From Mesaphorura yosii (lineage: Eukaryota > Arthropoda > Collembola > Poduromorpha > Tullbergiidae), in assembly GCA_009869945.1 (NCBI GenBank), contig WIXG01000338.1:1-64000 (forward strand): 64,000 nucleotides of DNA. The letters run 5' to 3'. Of this stretch, positions 13,388 through 26,941 are shown piece after piece. A program made the position numbers and the translations under genes. The notes beneath the pieces were generated by a model. The model made no database searches and was not told the DNA's origin. It saw only the letters and a program-made list of their open reading frames with translations. How positions within the stretch are numbered: the first letter of the stretch is position 1; the number at the start of each line of letters is the position of its first letter.

Positions 13388-14024
13388 TTTGGAGCATTTC
13401 CATTGGCTGAAAGCTGGAACTCGAATAAGTTGAATGGAGAAAGAATTGAGATTTCATGCGAAACAGGGATTCTTCACGTGCTGCACTACGCTCCAACTGA
13501 AATCAATCAATCATTTTTGTTCTTTGATCTTGCATACTCCCACATTTGTTTGGCACACTCACTGCAGTTAGCATACAAATTACGTTACCACTGACTTACC
13601 ATTCAATCATGATGACGGCAGTTTCTAGAGGAATTCAAGTACAGTGCAGAGCTTCGATTTTATTCAGTTCAAATCTGTGCTACGCTGTGCTGTGTGGGCT
13701 AAAAAACTAAAGGACCATTGAAATTAACTCGAAAATTAAGTTAGTTATCTTGAAATGACAAAAATTAAGACTAGAGTTGGTGAAAATGACTGGCAATGAC
13801 TAAAATTCATGTGAGACTAATCGCTACTCCAAAAGACTCAACTGATCAACTTCTCAAGATGACCGCAACGAGAGATCTGATATGCTCTTTGTATCGCTTG
13901 CATTTCTAGCCACAAACTTATTGGCTTCAAGATGACGTTAGACATGGATTTTAATCTCGGCTTTGATGAGGGTTATCATTTCCGCTTCCAGTCTCATTTC
14001 TATTTCCATTATCAGATGCTGAAT
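13388..14024. other. Upstream region of DYNC2LI1 and 3' flank of the bHLH gene
   Basis: This is a 637-base interval with no supported exon. It must contain the dynein gene promoter and the 3' UTR of the bHLH gene. Confidence 0.4.
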
Positions 14025-16406
14025 TCAACCCGTAGTAACTGTGATCTGGCCCATTTCCTGCACAGCCTCCGCCTCCTCCATTTTCTGAACCTCACACCGC
14101 ACCATCGTGTTGCTAGCATCTCCTTCGTCCGACTGTGAGCTAGCTGAGCCCTCAATTTTCACATCAATCGCAACGGGCATCGGCGACATGTGTTCGTTGG
14201 CGCCCTGAAATTGACTAGCTATCGTCACATCCATTTCGTGCCCACGCCCAGGCACGGCCTGAGCTTGAGGTGACTCTGCTGCTGGGCCACCAGGTATTGG
14301 TAAGTAGGACTGGCAATAATTCAGATTCAAGACTCCTGACGTGACGTGATGTCCACCGCCGCCACTGCCACTTCCCCCTCGTGCAATAACTCGACGAGTC
14401 TGGTGATGGCGAATGTTTGGCCGCTCGTACAGTTGCCCAGGTGCAGTCACCTGTGGGTGCTGATGCATGTGCTGCGGTTGGAATGAAGGCGGCGGTGGTG
14501 GTGGTGTCAAACCAGCAGCTGACGATGGAGACGGTGGCCACATTGGAAGTGGGGGTCTTCCATGATGATGGTGGTGGTGCACATGTTCTGGTGCTGGTGC
14601 ATGGTGAGGCGAAGGTGGAGGCATCAGTGGGTAGTCAAGTAGTTGCTGCAGGTGTTTAATGTAGCTTATTGCAAGCCGAAGCGACTCGATTTTAGACAAC
14701 TTCTTGCCCGGCGGTCGTGTGTACGGAAGACGAATACGAAGCGCCTCAAAAGCTCGGTTCATGTCCCGCATCCGAGTCCGTTCGCGGTCGCAGGCCGATT
14801 TCTTGTAATCTGGCAAGACGCAAACTTCAATTAAAATTTCTAACTATGGCTGTTCAAGATACAGTTTCAAGTTACCCTTTTCAGATTGATAGGTTGTGCG
14901 CCAGCTTCCGTGCCTATGATTTCCTCCGGGGCCGCCACCACCGCCGTCTCTATTCATCATCATCAAGTTTGGATTTGGAATGTGCTCAATCGGGATTGGG
15001 TTAAAGTTTATGGGCCCACCGCCGCCTTCACCCATGGCGGCCGATTGCTGCTGCAGATGCATTAACGGAGAGCCAGCGTTTTCGGTCCCCGGAAAGAAGT
15101 GGGCTTCACTCGCTGCGGCTGCGACTGCAGCTGCGTTTGGATCCATCATAAGCCGCTGATGATGTAGAGCATGCGGATGCGGGTGAGGATGGAAATGTCG
15201 CTGCCCATTGTCTGGTCCTGGCCCTTGCCCCGCATACGCAGCATTGTACAAGTATTCTTCAGGTGGTGCTCGGATGACAGTCAAATTTCCGTGTCCAGGA
15301 GGAAGTAAATGCCGACCGGAGGGATCCATGTTCTCGGGGTGAGGATGAGAATGAGGATGATGCAGCAGATGAGGATGAATATGGTGATGGTGGTGAAACA
15401 CGCCGTGACCGTCTGCTGGGTTGGGAGTCAAATGAGGCGGATACGCAGCATGGTGATGAGCATGGTACATCGGGGCCAATTCAAGCTCTTGCTCACGTGG
15501 ATATGGAGGATGATGGTGGGCGTGGGCGTAGCTCATGCCACCATCCGATGACATTGTGTTCCCAGAGTCCATGCTGTCCAAGTTCATCATGGCAGACTCA
15601 GGCGCAGAGCCCGGCCCTGCTGCTGTGTTGAATTGTAGCAGGTCCTGATAATTCTTTGTCATGTCAGCCGCTTCAGTTTCGGTTTCTGGGCTTTTGATTC
15701 TCGCTGCGCGATCGGGCGAAGAATTCTCCTGGTCCTGGCCTCTGCTTCCAGTCTCACATGATGGGGACGAAATACGTTCTCCATCTTTCAACATTTCGCG
15801 CAGATAGCGATGAGGTCCTGGACCTGACTCGTCAGAGTCTCCATGTCCTGCCGAGCCAGTTGGCATGATTACGTTTGAGGTTCTCGCAGAGGCAGAAGGT
15901 TGGTCCTGCGCCGGTTCTCCAACTGTTGCCATTGTGCTTGTCTCGCCTGCGTCCGCTTCTGCCAACGTGCATGGAATTCCACCAACGTTAAAGTTGTAGC
16001 AAATTACTGGACCAGCGATTCCGTTAGTGGGCGGCACGCTTGGCTGCTCTTCTTGAAAAAGGCTGAGGCTGGTATCAAGACCAGAATCAGGCGCTGCTTT
16101 GTAATAGAAATCACCGTCCGCAAAGTTCCTTGGCAGGCACTCTTCCTCTTGCAGGAGCTGCTCGTGCTGCCTGAGCAATTCTAACTCGGATGGCTCTTCG
16201 CTGACGTCGTTGTCAATCAGGCTCACACTGCTGCCTTCTGGAAGGCTGAGTTCTGTCTCCGAATCCGTCGGTTCACTGCCCGCTGTCGTCGTCGTCTGGT
16301 GCTGATGTTGCTTCGAAATAGCAATGGCGTCGTTGCTGATGCCGTTGCTGCTAGGGCTCATTCGTGTGAGGATCCTCGTTCGAGTTGTGATTGTGGTTGC
16401 AGACAT
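14025..16406 (-). CDS. Basic helix-loop-helix transcription factor with histidine-rich regions
   Basis: Two exons, 16406-14876 and 14809-14025, encode 771 residues. The bHLH (about residues 513-568) has basic region [14 protein letters not shown], helix 1 LRIRLP and helix 2 [19 protein letters not shown]. The E-R-x-R-M-R-D-M-N pattern places it among Twist/Atonal-superfamily class II factors. It resembles insect Sage or related single-copy factors, but I cannot fix the orthologue. It should bind E-boxes as a heterodimer with Daughterless/E proteins. The 510-residue N-terminal region is acidic and Ser-rich, then strongly His/Pro-rich (about 315-460, many HH and HPHPH runs). A second His tract and a polyproline tract follow the bHLH. 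I chose the ATG at 16406 (context AAAATGTCT), because the frame upstream to 16484 reads like A/T-rich leader. The intron splits the protein just before the basic region. Confidence 0.85.
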
Positions 16407-18161
16407 TTTGTATGCGTGTTTGAATAAATTGTGTTTTGTGTTCAGAAGTTTCAATGATTTTGAGTTGACTATAATTAATTTCAACCAGGTTTGTTTAAAC
16501 AGCAGTAGCAGCAGTTGCCGGTCTGCGTCTGGAATCTGGAACCGTTGCCGTATTGCGCTTTGTGAATTTCTGATTCAGATGTTCAGAGCTGAGACTCGAC
16601 GCGGACGTGGAGAATGACGGAGAGCACAAGATTCCACCAATTGTGACTGAAATCGAGTACGCTGAGCACTAAATGACTGTCGACCTGTTTCCAGTGAATC
16701 ACATTTATGTTTGACTGCAAATTGACTAGATTCGTCTTTGTATCGCTGTTGAGAATTGCATAAAGCACAAGTTTTTCTGTCAATCGGACTCTGAGCTCAA
16801 GTAAGTCGAAGTTTGGAATACCATAATTTGGCGGCATGCATTAAAGAAGCAACGGCTTTTTTACAATTAATTCATTCCAATTTATGGTCGGTTAGGATGC
16901 TGGACGTGGGCATAGAGTTCCAAGTTGCAGGACCTTAATTAATCTGCTTGGAGCATAATAAGGCGATTAACGTGTACAATAAAAGCATTGTACGTAAGAA
17001 TATTATGTGTGATTGTGACACAACAAACTAGATGAAGGGGAACCAGAACAAGAGCAAAATGAGCAAATGACAAATAGTCCAGATGAACGACGAAGCGGAA
17101 AATGGGCAATAGGCAATTGGATGGGTGAATATAATTAAGGCCGGTATTGTCTGAAAAACGCACCCCTCTGAACTGTATGTACATCTTTTCTGCAGTGAGT
17201 CTGAATGTTGAGAAGAGATCGGACGGACCAATAATATTTTTAAAACCACAGGTGTTATGTTAATTAGATGCTCGTTTCGTCGTAAGCGGCTGCGACTGGA
17301 AATGTCCACCTTTGCAGCAATAAAACGAATATTACGTGGATGTCAATTCAAATATTCCTTAATTCTTTGCCAATGTCCCAACTGGCTGAAGCTGAAGATG
17401 AAGGAGATGAATTGAAGAAGTGTGGTTTATCCATCACGTACAGTTTTATTATCCATCGATTCTTTCGCAATATGTTCGTGCTGTGCATTGGGCTAAATTA
17501 AATACGACAACCATTCAGCGCCAGGTTCTCAACAACGTAACACAAACAAAACCAGCACAACACATCGATGATAGTAATGACCATAATGAATAATGACTAA
17601 TATCGAAACATACGATGAGTATAAATCAAAAATGTCACGTCACGAGAGACAACTAACTTTAGCTAAACAGTAAACATAATAATCACCTGCTACTTGAAAT
17701 CAGTAACTTTGTCTCAATTAGCAAATTAATTACTTTGAATTCCGATGTCTACGTCAACTTAAAGCTAGAACATCAAGCTTCACGTTCGCCAATGACCTAA
17801 TAGTTAATAGATGACTTAACCTTTCATAAATATGGAAATATGGGTCTTAAGTTAGTGTAATTTAGGATTGCGTAGTAGGAAAATACTTATTGTTTCTTAT
17901 TAGGTATTAGTTTACTGGCAATTAATGCTTCAGGAAGCAGCACTACATAACATCTTCAAATCTTCATCCTTGCATTTGCACTGGCTTAACACAGACTTCA
18001 CTTCACATGAAAGATTTGACAATTGTGTCGTGCGGTGCAGCACAACAATGAATTGAGTGCCGAGTGCACATGTCCAACGATTAAGTAAATTGTAAATTAT
18101 TCCTGATTACTGGTGAATATCCAAGTCTTGGTCGGTTTCTGTCTTGAGTTCAAAACTTAAA
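16407..18161. other. Non-coding interval between bHLH gene and USP gene
   Basis: No coding exon is supported. The stretch near 17580-18100 is A/T-rich and is likely 3' UTR of the deubiquitinase. The left part is upstream sequence of the bHLH gene. Confidence 0.4.
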
Positions 18162-21100
18162 TTATAGCGTGTTTGTGATCTGCGCGGAGCCACGACTGCG
18201 GTTACGACATCTGTTCCCTCTTCTTCGTTCCAGAATATCACCATTGCCAAGTTTCGCGTTTTCGGAATCAGAACCGGCCTCCGAAATCCGTGACGTTGAG
18301 GCGGTGTCTGAGGCATTATCTGAATCGCGACTTAAACCCTTGTAGTTATCGGCGTTCGCATTGGCAGAGGATAGCAGGCTGTAAAAGTTTGAAATGCTTT
18401 CAGAAATCCTTCCATTTGAGAAAGACGTAGTTCGGCCTTTTTGGCTTTGTTTAGTCCGCAAGAATTTTCTCCAGGCTTGAGTACAAATTCCGCATTCGCC
18501 GTTATATTTCAAGTCAGGGCCACCGCCATACCTAACCATTTGAGAAAACTGAATTAGAACCTTATTGTGCACACAATTGAAATGCTTTTTGAACGTACCG
18601 CTTCATAATCAAATCCCAGGCCGAGTCCGGAATCCATGCGGCTCCATGTCCGACGTTTTCGAAGGGAACGAGGTATCCATGCGGACAAACTACGTCACTG
18701 TTATCTAGAGGAATGGCTTCTTCGCCCCAGAAGAATTTTGTCAACCATTTCCTCGATATCAGGTGAAATTTATCCTCTTCCATCACCTGCTTATCAACGT
18801 CCGACCACAGTTTTAGTAAGTCACGTTTGTTGACATCTTCATCCCAGTTCCACTTTCTGTAGAAAGTAATAAACAACATAAAATTGAGATAATTCACTGC
18901 ATCGAGTGTAGTTTCGATTTTTTCTGTCAGTACGCACTGATAAAATAGGACGTAAGCTTCACAGCTCATCACAGTTTCCCAACTAACAGACCCGACATGC
19001 GAGTCATCAGCGAGGAACCACTCATCGCCCTTGCGAATGTACGCTGTGTAATGTCCTCCCATCACCGAGCCCATGTGACAAATCACTCCCATTAGACGAT
19101 AATTCGAGACTTCATCGACGCAGTCTGCGTAGACATTAAGAACGTCCAGGTACAAGATTAAGTTAAATTCAGCTTGGATTTAGACGCAACATACCAAAAC
19201 ATACCTTTGTGCATGAAGGGCCTGACATCCAGTCCATCGGAAGGAAACTGGACGTATTGACTGATTTTGCCAGAGTATCCCATCCCACCATTGAACTCAT
19301 ACATGCGAAACCTCTTCAAGTGTATGCACAATGTTTCTGGTAACTTGTACAAAGAGCACCGCTTGACACCATTTCTTAGTTTACCACATTTTTCACATGA
19401 GTACATGTTTTTGCCTGTGAAAGAATTAATTATTGTAAAGGTTAGCGTTTGTAGCATTTGCAGTACTTTCAAAATAATACTGACCTTTAAGTTCATCAGA
19501 GGAAAAGAATGCCGCTAAGCAGTCCTCCAGACTCGGAGCGGGTCCCCAGAAGAAGCTCTTCATCCAGGTCCAGAACCAGCCCAGCCAACCTGCGTTGTTG
19601 GACTCTTCAGGCTCATCGCGATTGTAATTGTTAGAGTTCCGTAAGGTCAACAATTCATCCTTGGTCGGAATTGGTAGGCTTAAATCTTGAAAGACTTCGT
19701 TACGCCGGGAAGTCCTGAAAAATTGTCAAATCATAATATCTTTTTCAATGCACAAATCTTTCCTTTAAATTTTAAAGGTAAACGGAACTCACTGGTGGCA
19801 GGAAAGGCACTGAACTGATGACTCGATTTGTCCGTCAAAGATGTCTGAGATGACTGACCGCATGATGACCTTGCTTGGGCGTCCACTAACGTCGTCACTT
19901 TGCTCGGAGTCCATGGCTTCATCGTCCCGCTTCCTGGGAATATCTGTTTCTTCGGAGCCATTTCCTGAGTCACACGTTTCAAACGATTCCGTTTCGGACT
20001 CTACAAGACCAAGGATAAAATTCATCAATTTCGTTTCGTTTTTCGTTTGTGTGATATTATTGGTTGTACCATTTTCATTGTCAGATTCCTTGGCAGGTTT
20101 GGCATCTTCCAGGAAGAAATGCGGCACTAGCGTCTGCTCCGCTAATGTATCCATGAATAGTCTCAGGAATTCTTGAGCATCATGCTGCTGGAAACCACGG
20201 AAGATTGGATGAGCTGTTCGGACTGAGTGCAAGAGTCTCGAAGGCATGACTCCCTTGTTGTATTTAACTCCAGGGGACTCCAGATAAAATTCGCTCAAGA
20301 GCCATCGGTAACTTAGCGCGACGAATTTGCCTGGAAAGATACAGAAGTTGCAGTTATAAAATACGCATGCATATTTCGAAAAACATTAATTGTCATACAT
20401 CACACTTACCACTTAAATCACTACATTCTCCCAAAAGATAGGACGTAAGCGGCGACACAGCTGCGATATTCTGAAGAGCTGAATTCATGAAGCACGTGTT
20501 TCCAATATTGTACAGCCCCTTCGGTGGATCCTCCTCGCTTGCAGTGTTGGTCCAAATAGCAGGCATAACTCGGCGCCCTCGAAAATCGTAAAAGACTTCA
20601 TGGTTGCATTCGTTACACCAGACACGATTTGAAGTGATATTTTCTTGTAACATATGACTTGGATTGTCCTGTAAAATACATTTTAGGGAATTAGGAATAC
20701 GTGTCCTTTCTATGTGTCAAATACGCCATCGTACTTGGTAATGAAGTTGAGCATGATTTTCTCCAGCTGCGCCGCAAAGTGTTAGCTCACAATCTGTGTC
20801 AAGGCATTTCCAAAAGTTGACTCGCCTCTTTGAATCACCACCGCCAGCAGTAGTGGACGAAACGTTTGGATCACATTGAACACACACCTGTATCTTTGCT
20901 CTCTCAGTCAGTGCATTATCACCTTTCCTCTTGGAACGATTTGGTGATTTCTTGGTATTTGAGTTACTAGATAAAGAACGGGCATCTTCATCAGCGCTTG
21001 ACTTTAGGGATACATCGTCACTGTTCAAACTGCTAGAAATTGCTGAGACTTGGCTATCGTCGACGTCCCCACAATCCGCAGAAGGATTGAAGATAACTGT

Positions 21101-21409
21101 GGGAACGTCCGATAGCTCTGAACTAGATTCGTCTTCACTCTTGTCCTGTCTTCTAATGGTAGGTATCACAAATGAAGGCTGTATCGTTTCTGGTGAAATT
21201 CGGTCTCCTTCACCACTATAGTAATCATTCTTGGACTCTCGTGATCGTTTCGGAGAAAAGAACGAGTTCGGCACCGCCGACGCAACTTCGTTTGATGTAC
21301 TCGAGGGTGAACAAGATCGTGATTTCGCTGGATACAGGAGTTCAATGGTTTTCCGCAGTTTCAGGTGGGGACAAAAGAAGATTTGCTGACGTTTTTGATT
21401 TTGACTCAT
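18162..21409 (-). CDS. USP33: Ubiquitin carboxyl-terminal hydrolase, USP20/USP33 type
   Basis: Eight exons (21409-20735, 20668-20410, 20330-19793, 19714-19485, 19414-19205, 19124-18938, 18856-18599, 18531-18162) give 908 residues. An N-terminal ZnF-UBP is visible as [24 protein letters not shown] and VWCNEC. The USP catalytic core starts with the Cys box [13 protein letters not shown] (Cys about 284) and has [15 protein letters not shown]. It closes with a second zinc-ribbon CEKCGKL and the His box [14 protein letters not shown] (His about 662). One DUSP domain follows (about 690-790: [26 protein letters not shown]). This order is that of USP20/USP33, which deubiquitinate receptors and trafficking proteins. 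Oddities are a Ser-rich insert of about 130 residues inside the ZnF-UBP after CPHL, and one DUSP where vertebrate USP20/33 have two. The core also carries an acidic insert in exon 3. Confidence 0.9.
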
Positions 21410-22783
21410 TGTTGATCACTAACTGTCCAGATGTGCCGCTCTACAATCTTGCTTCAATTTTGGAACAAGGAAGGTTACGGATGCAATTCAGAAACTCGAA
21501 GTTATATGTTGGAAATGCGGTCCATAATTGTCCATACAACTCAGTTTAAGTTTCTTGTGAAGCCGCTATCTGAAATTCAAAGTACCAAGAATTAAATGTT
21601 ACAATAAATCATGATATCGCGTCATTTTTGCAAACAACAAGCAACAACTTCGGAACGGATACGAACTGGAATGTGCCGAAAAACAGGAAATGTCATAAAT
21701 TCATAGGGTACACACAAAATAATTATTATCGGTCATCAAGTTGAAGTCGAAGAAAAAGAAGTAGTTCTCTACAAAGTCTGACGTTAATCTTAAACCATAA
21801 ACTTAAATATTGAATTAACTATGAACAGACAAAAGTACTGGCATGAATTTAAATACCAAGAACTTACCTTAAATTGTAAATGAACTGGTTAAGGCTGCGG
21901 ATGAAAGGAAAAGACCCAATCCACTAGACCAACGACGATGCCCTTGAGGCGGACCTGTGCAATGAGCCATTCGTTATCAAGAGTCTAATTAAATTAAATT
22001 GCCAGTAATTTAATTACCTTTTCCTCAATTAATAATCAGCAAAGCGGCAGTGTTGAACACCAGTGAATGACTTGCTTTTTCTTCGAGAATGTAGAATCGA
22101 TCTGGCTTAGAATTATCAATGATCACTAATTTTGGGTATTTTCAACTAAAACTAGATTAATAAAATTTGGCGAGTGCGATTTAATAGTAAAATGTCACTT
22201 TACTATACTCTTGTCGACTCGTATCCTGCTGATGAGTTCCGAGCACCTCGGCCAGTGCCACTGCAAAGCTGAGTGGCTGAGTCGTCAAGATGAATTTGAG
22301 TTGAGCGAGCTCTTTTGCAAAAAGCAGAAGCAAGATACATCGGACACGGGCACAGAAGAGATTCGCAACCTGCCAAGACAGAAGACACAGAATTTGTGTG
22401 CATGCAATAAAAGATGCATTGTTTAGATTATAAAAATGTAAACCTACTTATGAATTCAGAGATTCACACGCAATTTTGTTGAGACGTTGCGTTGAAGGCT
22501 CTTTGCGAATCTGCATCTTTGCGTTTGGATTTTTTGCATGTGTCGTGCCGTAAATGAGATGACACGCACATTTATGACGACCAGTTAACACTATTGAGTA
22601 TCATGACTTGTCATATGTCGCTCGGATTGTAGCTGATGCCGTTGATATTTCCCTGCCACGCGTATCCTTATCAGTTATTAGCCTTAAGAATCCACGCCCA
22701 ACGGGAGTTAACCATTTGAAAAGTGCTACGACAGCAGTTTATTTGTACAAAATTAGCATTTTTAAGCATGAACCTGTGGTGTC
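21410..22783. other. Upstream region of the USP gene and 3' flank of the protease gene
   Basis: No exon is supported. Short frames near 22210-22430 have no recognisable motif. The USP promoter must lie immediately right of 21410. Confidence 0.4.
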
Positions 22784-25015
22784 TTATCTGACAAGTGTTT
22801 CAGCTTTTCTAACTACGCTGCTAATAAAATCCAGGTAAGCTGTAACTCGTGTGTATGCTGGCGGATTGCCACTGCCACAGACTTTGGATCCGAACGACAC
22901 GATTCCCACCTGCACGAACCAGTCGATTGGTTCATCGCCCGGTCTCGACTTCTCCTGTTGAACCCTGTCACGATGCGACCGTGAGAACACGCACTGGTGC
23001 TCTTGGCCGTCTGGAGTCACCGTGGATGGCATACCAGTGCCATCACCAGTGTTTGGCGGGCGACTGAATCTCGCGAAGAGCGGACCACCGGAGTCGCCAA
23101 CGCATGGCGACTCGGTCTCCGAGCCTTCGGAGCAAAGTAGGTTGCCAGTCACGAGGTTTCGATAGAATTTACGGCAGTCAGCGTTTGGAATCACTGGTGC
23201 GACTCCTTGCTTAAGGATGGGCTGAATTGATCCGGCATTTTGGTCGAAGACTGAAATTACAAGCAATTGTGCAATGCACAATGAACGATGTTAATTTAGC
23301 TTCGCAGGTCAGAGACAGAGCCATGATAAGCTAAACCTTTGATCGTCTCGCCCCATCCCAGCGTTGAGAAGTTCCAGCCGCGGAAACTGTTTCCAATGGA
23401 GTAGGCGCTCGGCAAGTAGACTGGCTGGACGAAAGCTTACAACCAAAACAAATTCCATTCAAAATGAGCTAGCTGGTCAATGTGGCGCTGTAAAGACTTA
23501 CCGTTGACATGGACCTTGTGGTTAAGTCGTACAATCGCAATGTCATTGGCTGCTGTGAATGCGTTGTATCGTGGATGCTGAATAATTTGCTTCGTGTCAT
23601 TTACAAGTTGATATTGTCGAGGCTCGTCGTTCTTGGTCATGTCGTGGACTCCAAAATACATCCCCACTTGCTTTGCACTGAAACGGGATACGAGTTTGCG
23701 AGAATAAACAAAATTGCGGACACATCTGCAAAATAGACTTTATCACTTTACCCGTTTGTACAATGGGCCGCCGTAAGAACGTGCTTGTCGTCAATGAGAG
23801 AGCCACCGCAGAACACGCCTTCGTCAAACACCATTGCGACCATAAACGGATACTGATGCGGGACAACTTCCGAGCCTCCAATGATTTTGGGCACGACCTT
23901 CTCCTTTGACGATTTGAGCACGATTCCAATTGGAATGTCGCCCGTGCTCTCGGGTGGCAGCGTGACTGGAACGTAGTCGCAAAGCGCGGAAATGTCGCTT
24001 CCGTCACCGCTTTGTATGACTGAGCCGTTGATGGAGTCCAGTGGCGTATCTGCGACAGCAGCGCCTTGTGGAGGCGGTTCCACTTCGGGTTTGACGACGT
24101 AAGCCATTTTGAAGCCTCGGTAGTTGAAAAAGTCGAGGGACGTGGCCAGGCGGATCACCAGCTTGTTAGTTTTACTCTCCAGTGTGATTGGAGCGAGACG
24201 ATTCATGTCTCCAGTGAACCTGTCGAATTTATTCAAAAGCGTGCCATGCCATGATGTGTAAATCCACTGAATTGAGGATCCTGTGTCAATACCGGTAAAA
24301 TGTGTCCCAGTTTCCGTCAAGCGACACGATGAGATAGTCGAAGAAGTAGAAAAACCATGGCTGAGTCACCAGATCGAAGAATGTGGCCCTTATTAATGTG
24401 TCCGGAGCGCTCTAAAGACATTAACCACTTACAAGGATGGAAATCAGTGAATTGGATGGTATTCTACCTCAATTGTCCATTGACAGCGCAAACCAGGTGC
24501 ATAATTGTCTGGGTACGAAGGCGAAGTCACGATTCCATTGGACCCAGTCATTTGATTCGTAATCAAGAAATTGCAGTCTAGGATTCCGTTTCATAAATTC
24601 ATTACAAATTATAATATCGAGGTTTGTATCTGAGGTTTGATGCGTGTAATATAGTGTGGTATGAGTTATGTTACCTGCTTGTGGCATGAATTGAGTATCG
24701 GTATACTTTGCTCGTTCCATTCCATGATATTCTGGGTTCGGAAATAACTCCAGTGGCAAATCTTGTCCGAATATGTTATTTATCTTTACTTTGGACAGCG
24801 CGTTCCAAAGTTTGCTACCGGGTTTCGTCTCTTCTGCCTGAAATTCAGCAACACTCATGGAAGTCATTTGGGAGGGCCAATGGAGTATCTTCTATTGAGT
24901 TGGCTTAACTGCACTATTGTGAACAGAGATGAACGGGCTCGAGTGCGAAACTTACCTGCACAAGAATTAACCCGCAAAGAAGCAGCGGTACAAAGCAGGA
25001 AGTCACTTCTGTCAT
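22784..25015 (-). CDS. Secreted CUB-domain serine protease (S1A, chymotrypsin fold)
   Basis: Exons 25015-24956, 24837-24675, 24577-24468, 24411-24328, 24266-23752, 23677-23502, 23435-23337 and 23250-22784 join to 557 residues. A signal peptide begins MTEVTSCFVPLLL. A CUB domain starts at DCNFL and has the classic SPSYPDNYAPGLRCQWTIE. The zymogen activation site is KIIGGSE. The catalytic triad is in LTAAHC, ANDIAIVRL and CVGDSGGP. Six residues before the catalytic Ser is Ser (position 189 by chymotrypsin numbering), so trypsin-like specificity is not expected. The position-226 equivalent appears to be Pro (NPPAYTRV). About 40 extra residues lie between the catalytic Ser and SFGSK. The exon 4/5 junction is uncertain: the CUB frame continues past 24328 as VSLDGNWDTFYR, but keeping it breaks the frame, so I used the donor at 24327. 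Likely a digestive or haemolymph protease; substrate unknown. Confidence 0.85.
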
Positions 25016-25615
25016 GATTCGATGCTTGCTCGATGTCCCGGGCACGAATTTCGCGAAGGTAGCACTTTCAGTAACTGATCTCGATGGGTTGGAAGTTGGG
25101 AGCACATAATCAATGCAGCACTAACCAGTTAACGTGTTGTCATTAAACATTCGGCAATAATCTAGAATGTATCTCGGTCAGACTACATTTGCAGGTGTGC
25201 TAGGTTATGTTCACGCCATGACTGTCACCAATCGCCATTAAAGGAAAGTTGGATGTAAATGAGCATCAGTGTGGTGCTTTTTCGTTTCAGATGGCCAAGT
25301 GTTTGACAGATGTGCAATGTTCAATTTTATTCGCTACTCCACTAAATGTAAAACAACAAAATGCGGCATACGCGCGTGAAATCTCACGCGTTCCCCATTT
25401 GGCTTTTTGGATTCATGTTAACAGGTCAATTTCCTGACCTCAACAGTAAATGCAAAACAGTAACTACTTTTCTCTCTCGCTGCTCGTAAAAAATAACAGG
25501 TACATAAATATGATTCATTTTGACCAACCCCTGAGAGCCGTGAGTTAAGTGAGCTAGATACATCGGTTATTGGCAAATTGGAGTATCACTCGATTGACTA
25601 ACTGCGTTTCTAATT
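25016..25615. other. Interval between protease start and FDX2 3' end
   Basis: This 600-base stretch has no supported coding exon. The part next to 25015 should hold the protease promoter. The part next to 25615 is probably FDX2 3' UTR. Confidence 0.4.
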
Positions 25616-26560
<945 letters not shown>

Positions 26561-26830
26561 GTTACTATCAACTCAAACTTAGAAACCAAGAAGAATGAGC
26601 AAAGATCAATAAATTCACCTCAGTTAATTCGGTGTCAATGTCCACGTCCGCGCTATACGGAAAAGAATCTTTCAAGCATATCGCAGTTAGTCTTTTAAAT
26701 CTCCGACGAACGCGCGGAACCGAACTTCCCACTTTGTTGATACTTTCACAAATAAACGTGACGCAATTGAGATTAATACGATTAGAATTGATGAATCACA
26801 TTAATTCGAGTGTGGATGTGGAATCAATTC

Positions 26831-26838
26831 TATAAATA
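26831..26838 (+). promoter_or_regulatory. TATA box of the Cys-rich secreted protein gene
   Basis: TATAAATA occurs about 105 bases before the start codon at 26942, consistent with a leader of about 80 bases. The opposite-strand FDX2 gene starts 270 bases to the left, so the promoters are divergent. Confidence 0.45.
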
Positions 26839-26941
26839 AAAGGGCCAGTGCCAATCCTTTCCAAGCTTAGTCGCCGAAACACTTTGTTATGTGATAGTTC
26901 TCGAGTCGCGACTGATGAGATTCAGTCCAATAAGCAGCACC

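Noticed and set aside
16407..16484. N-terminal extension of the bHLH protein upstream of 16406
   Set aside because: Translation is A/T-driven (Lys/Asn/Leu) and the ATG at 16406 has a better context.
22209..22260. CTGATGAG followed by a CCGAG/CTCGG hairpin, resembling a hammerhead ribozyme core
   Set aside because: The GAAA half of the core after the hairpin is absent, so it cannot fold as a hammerhead.
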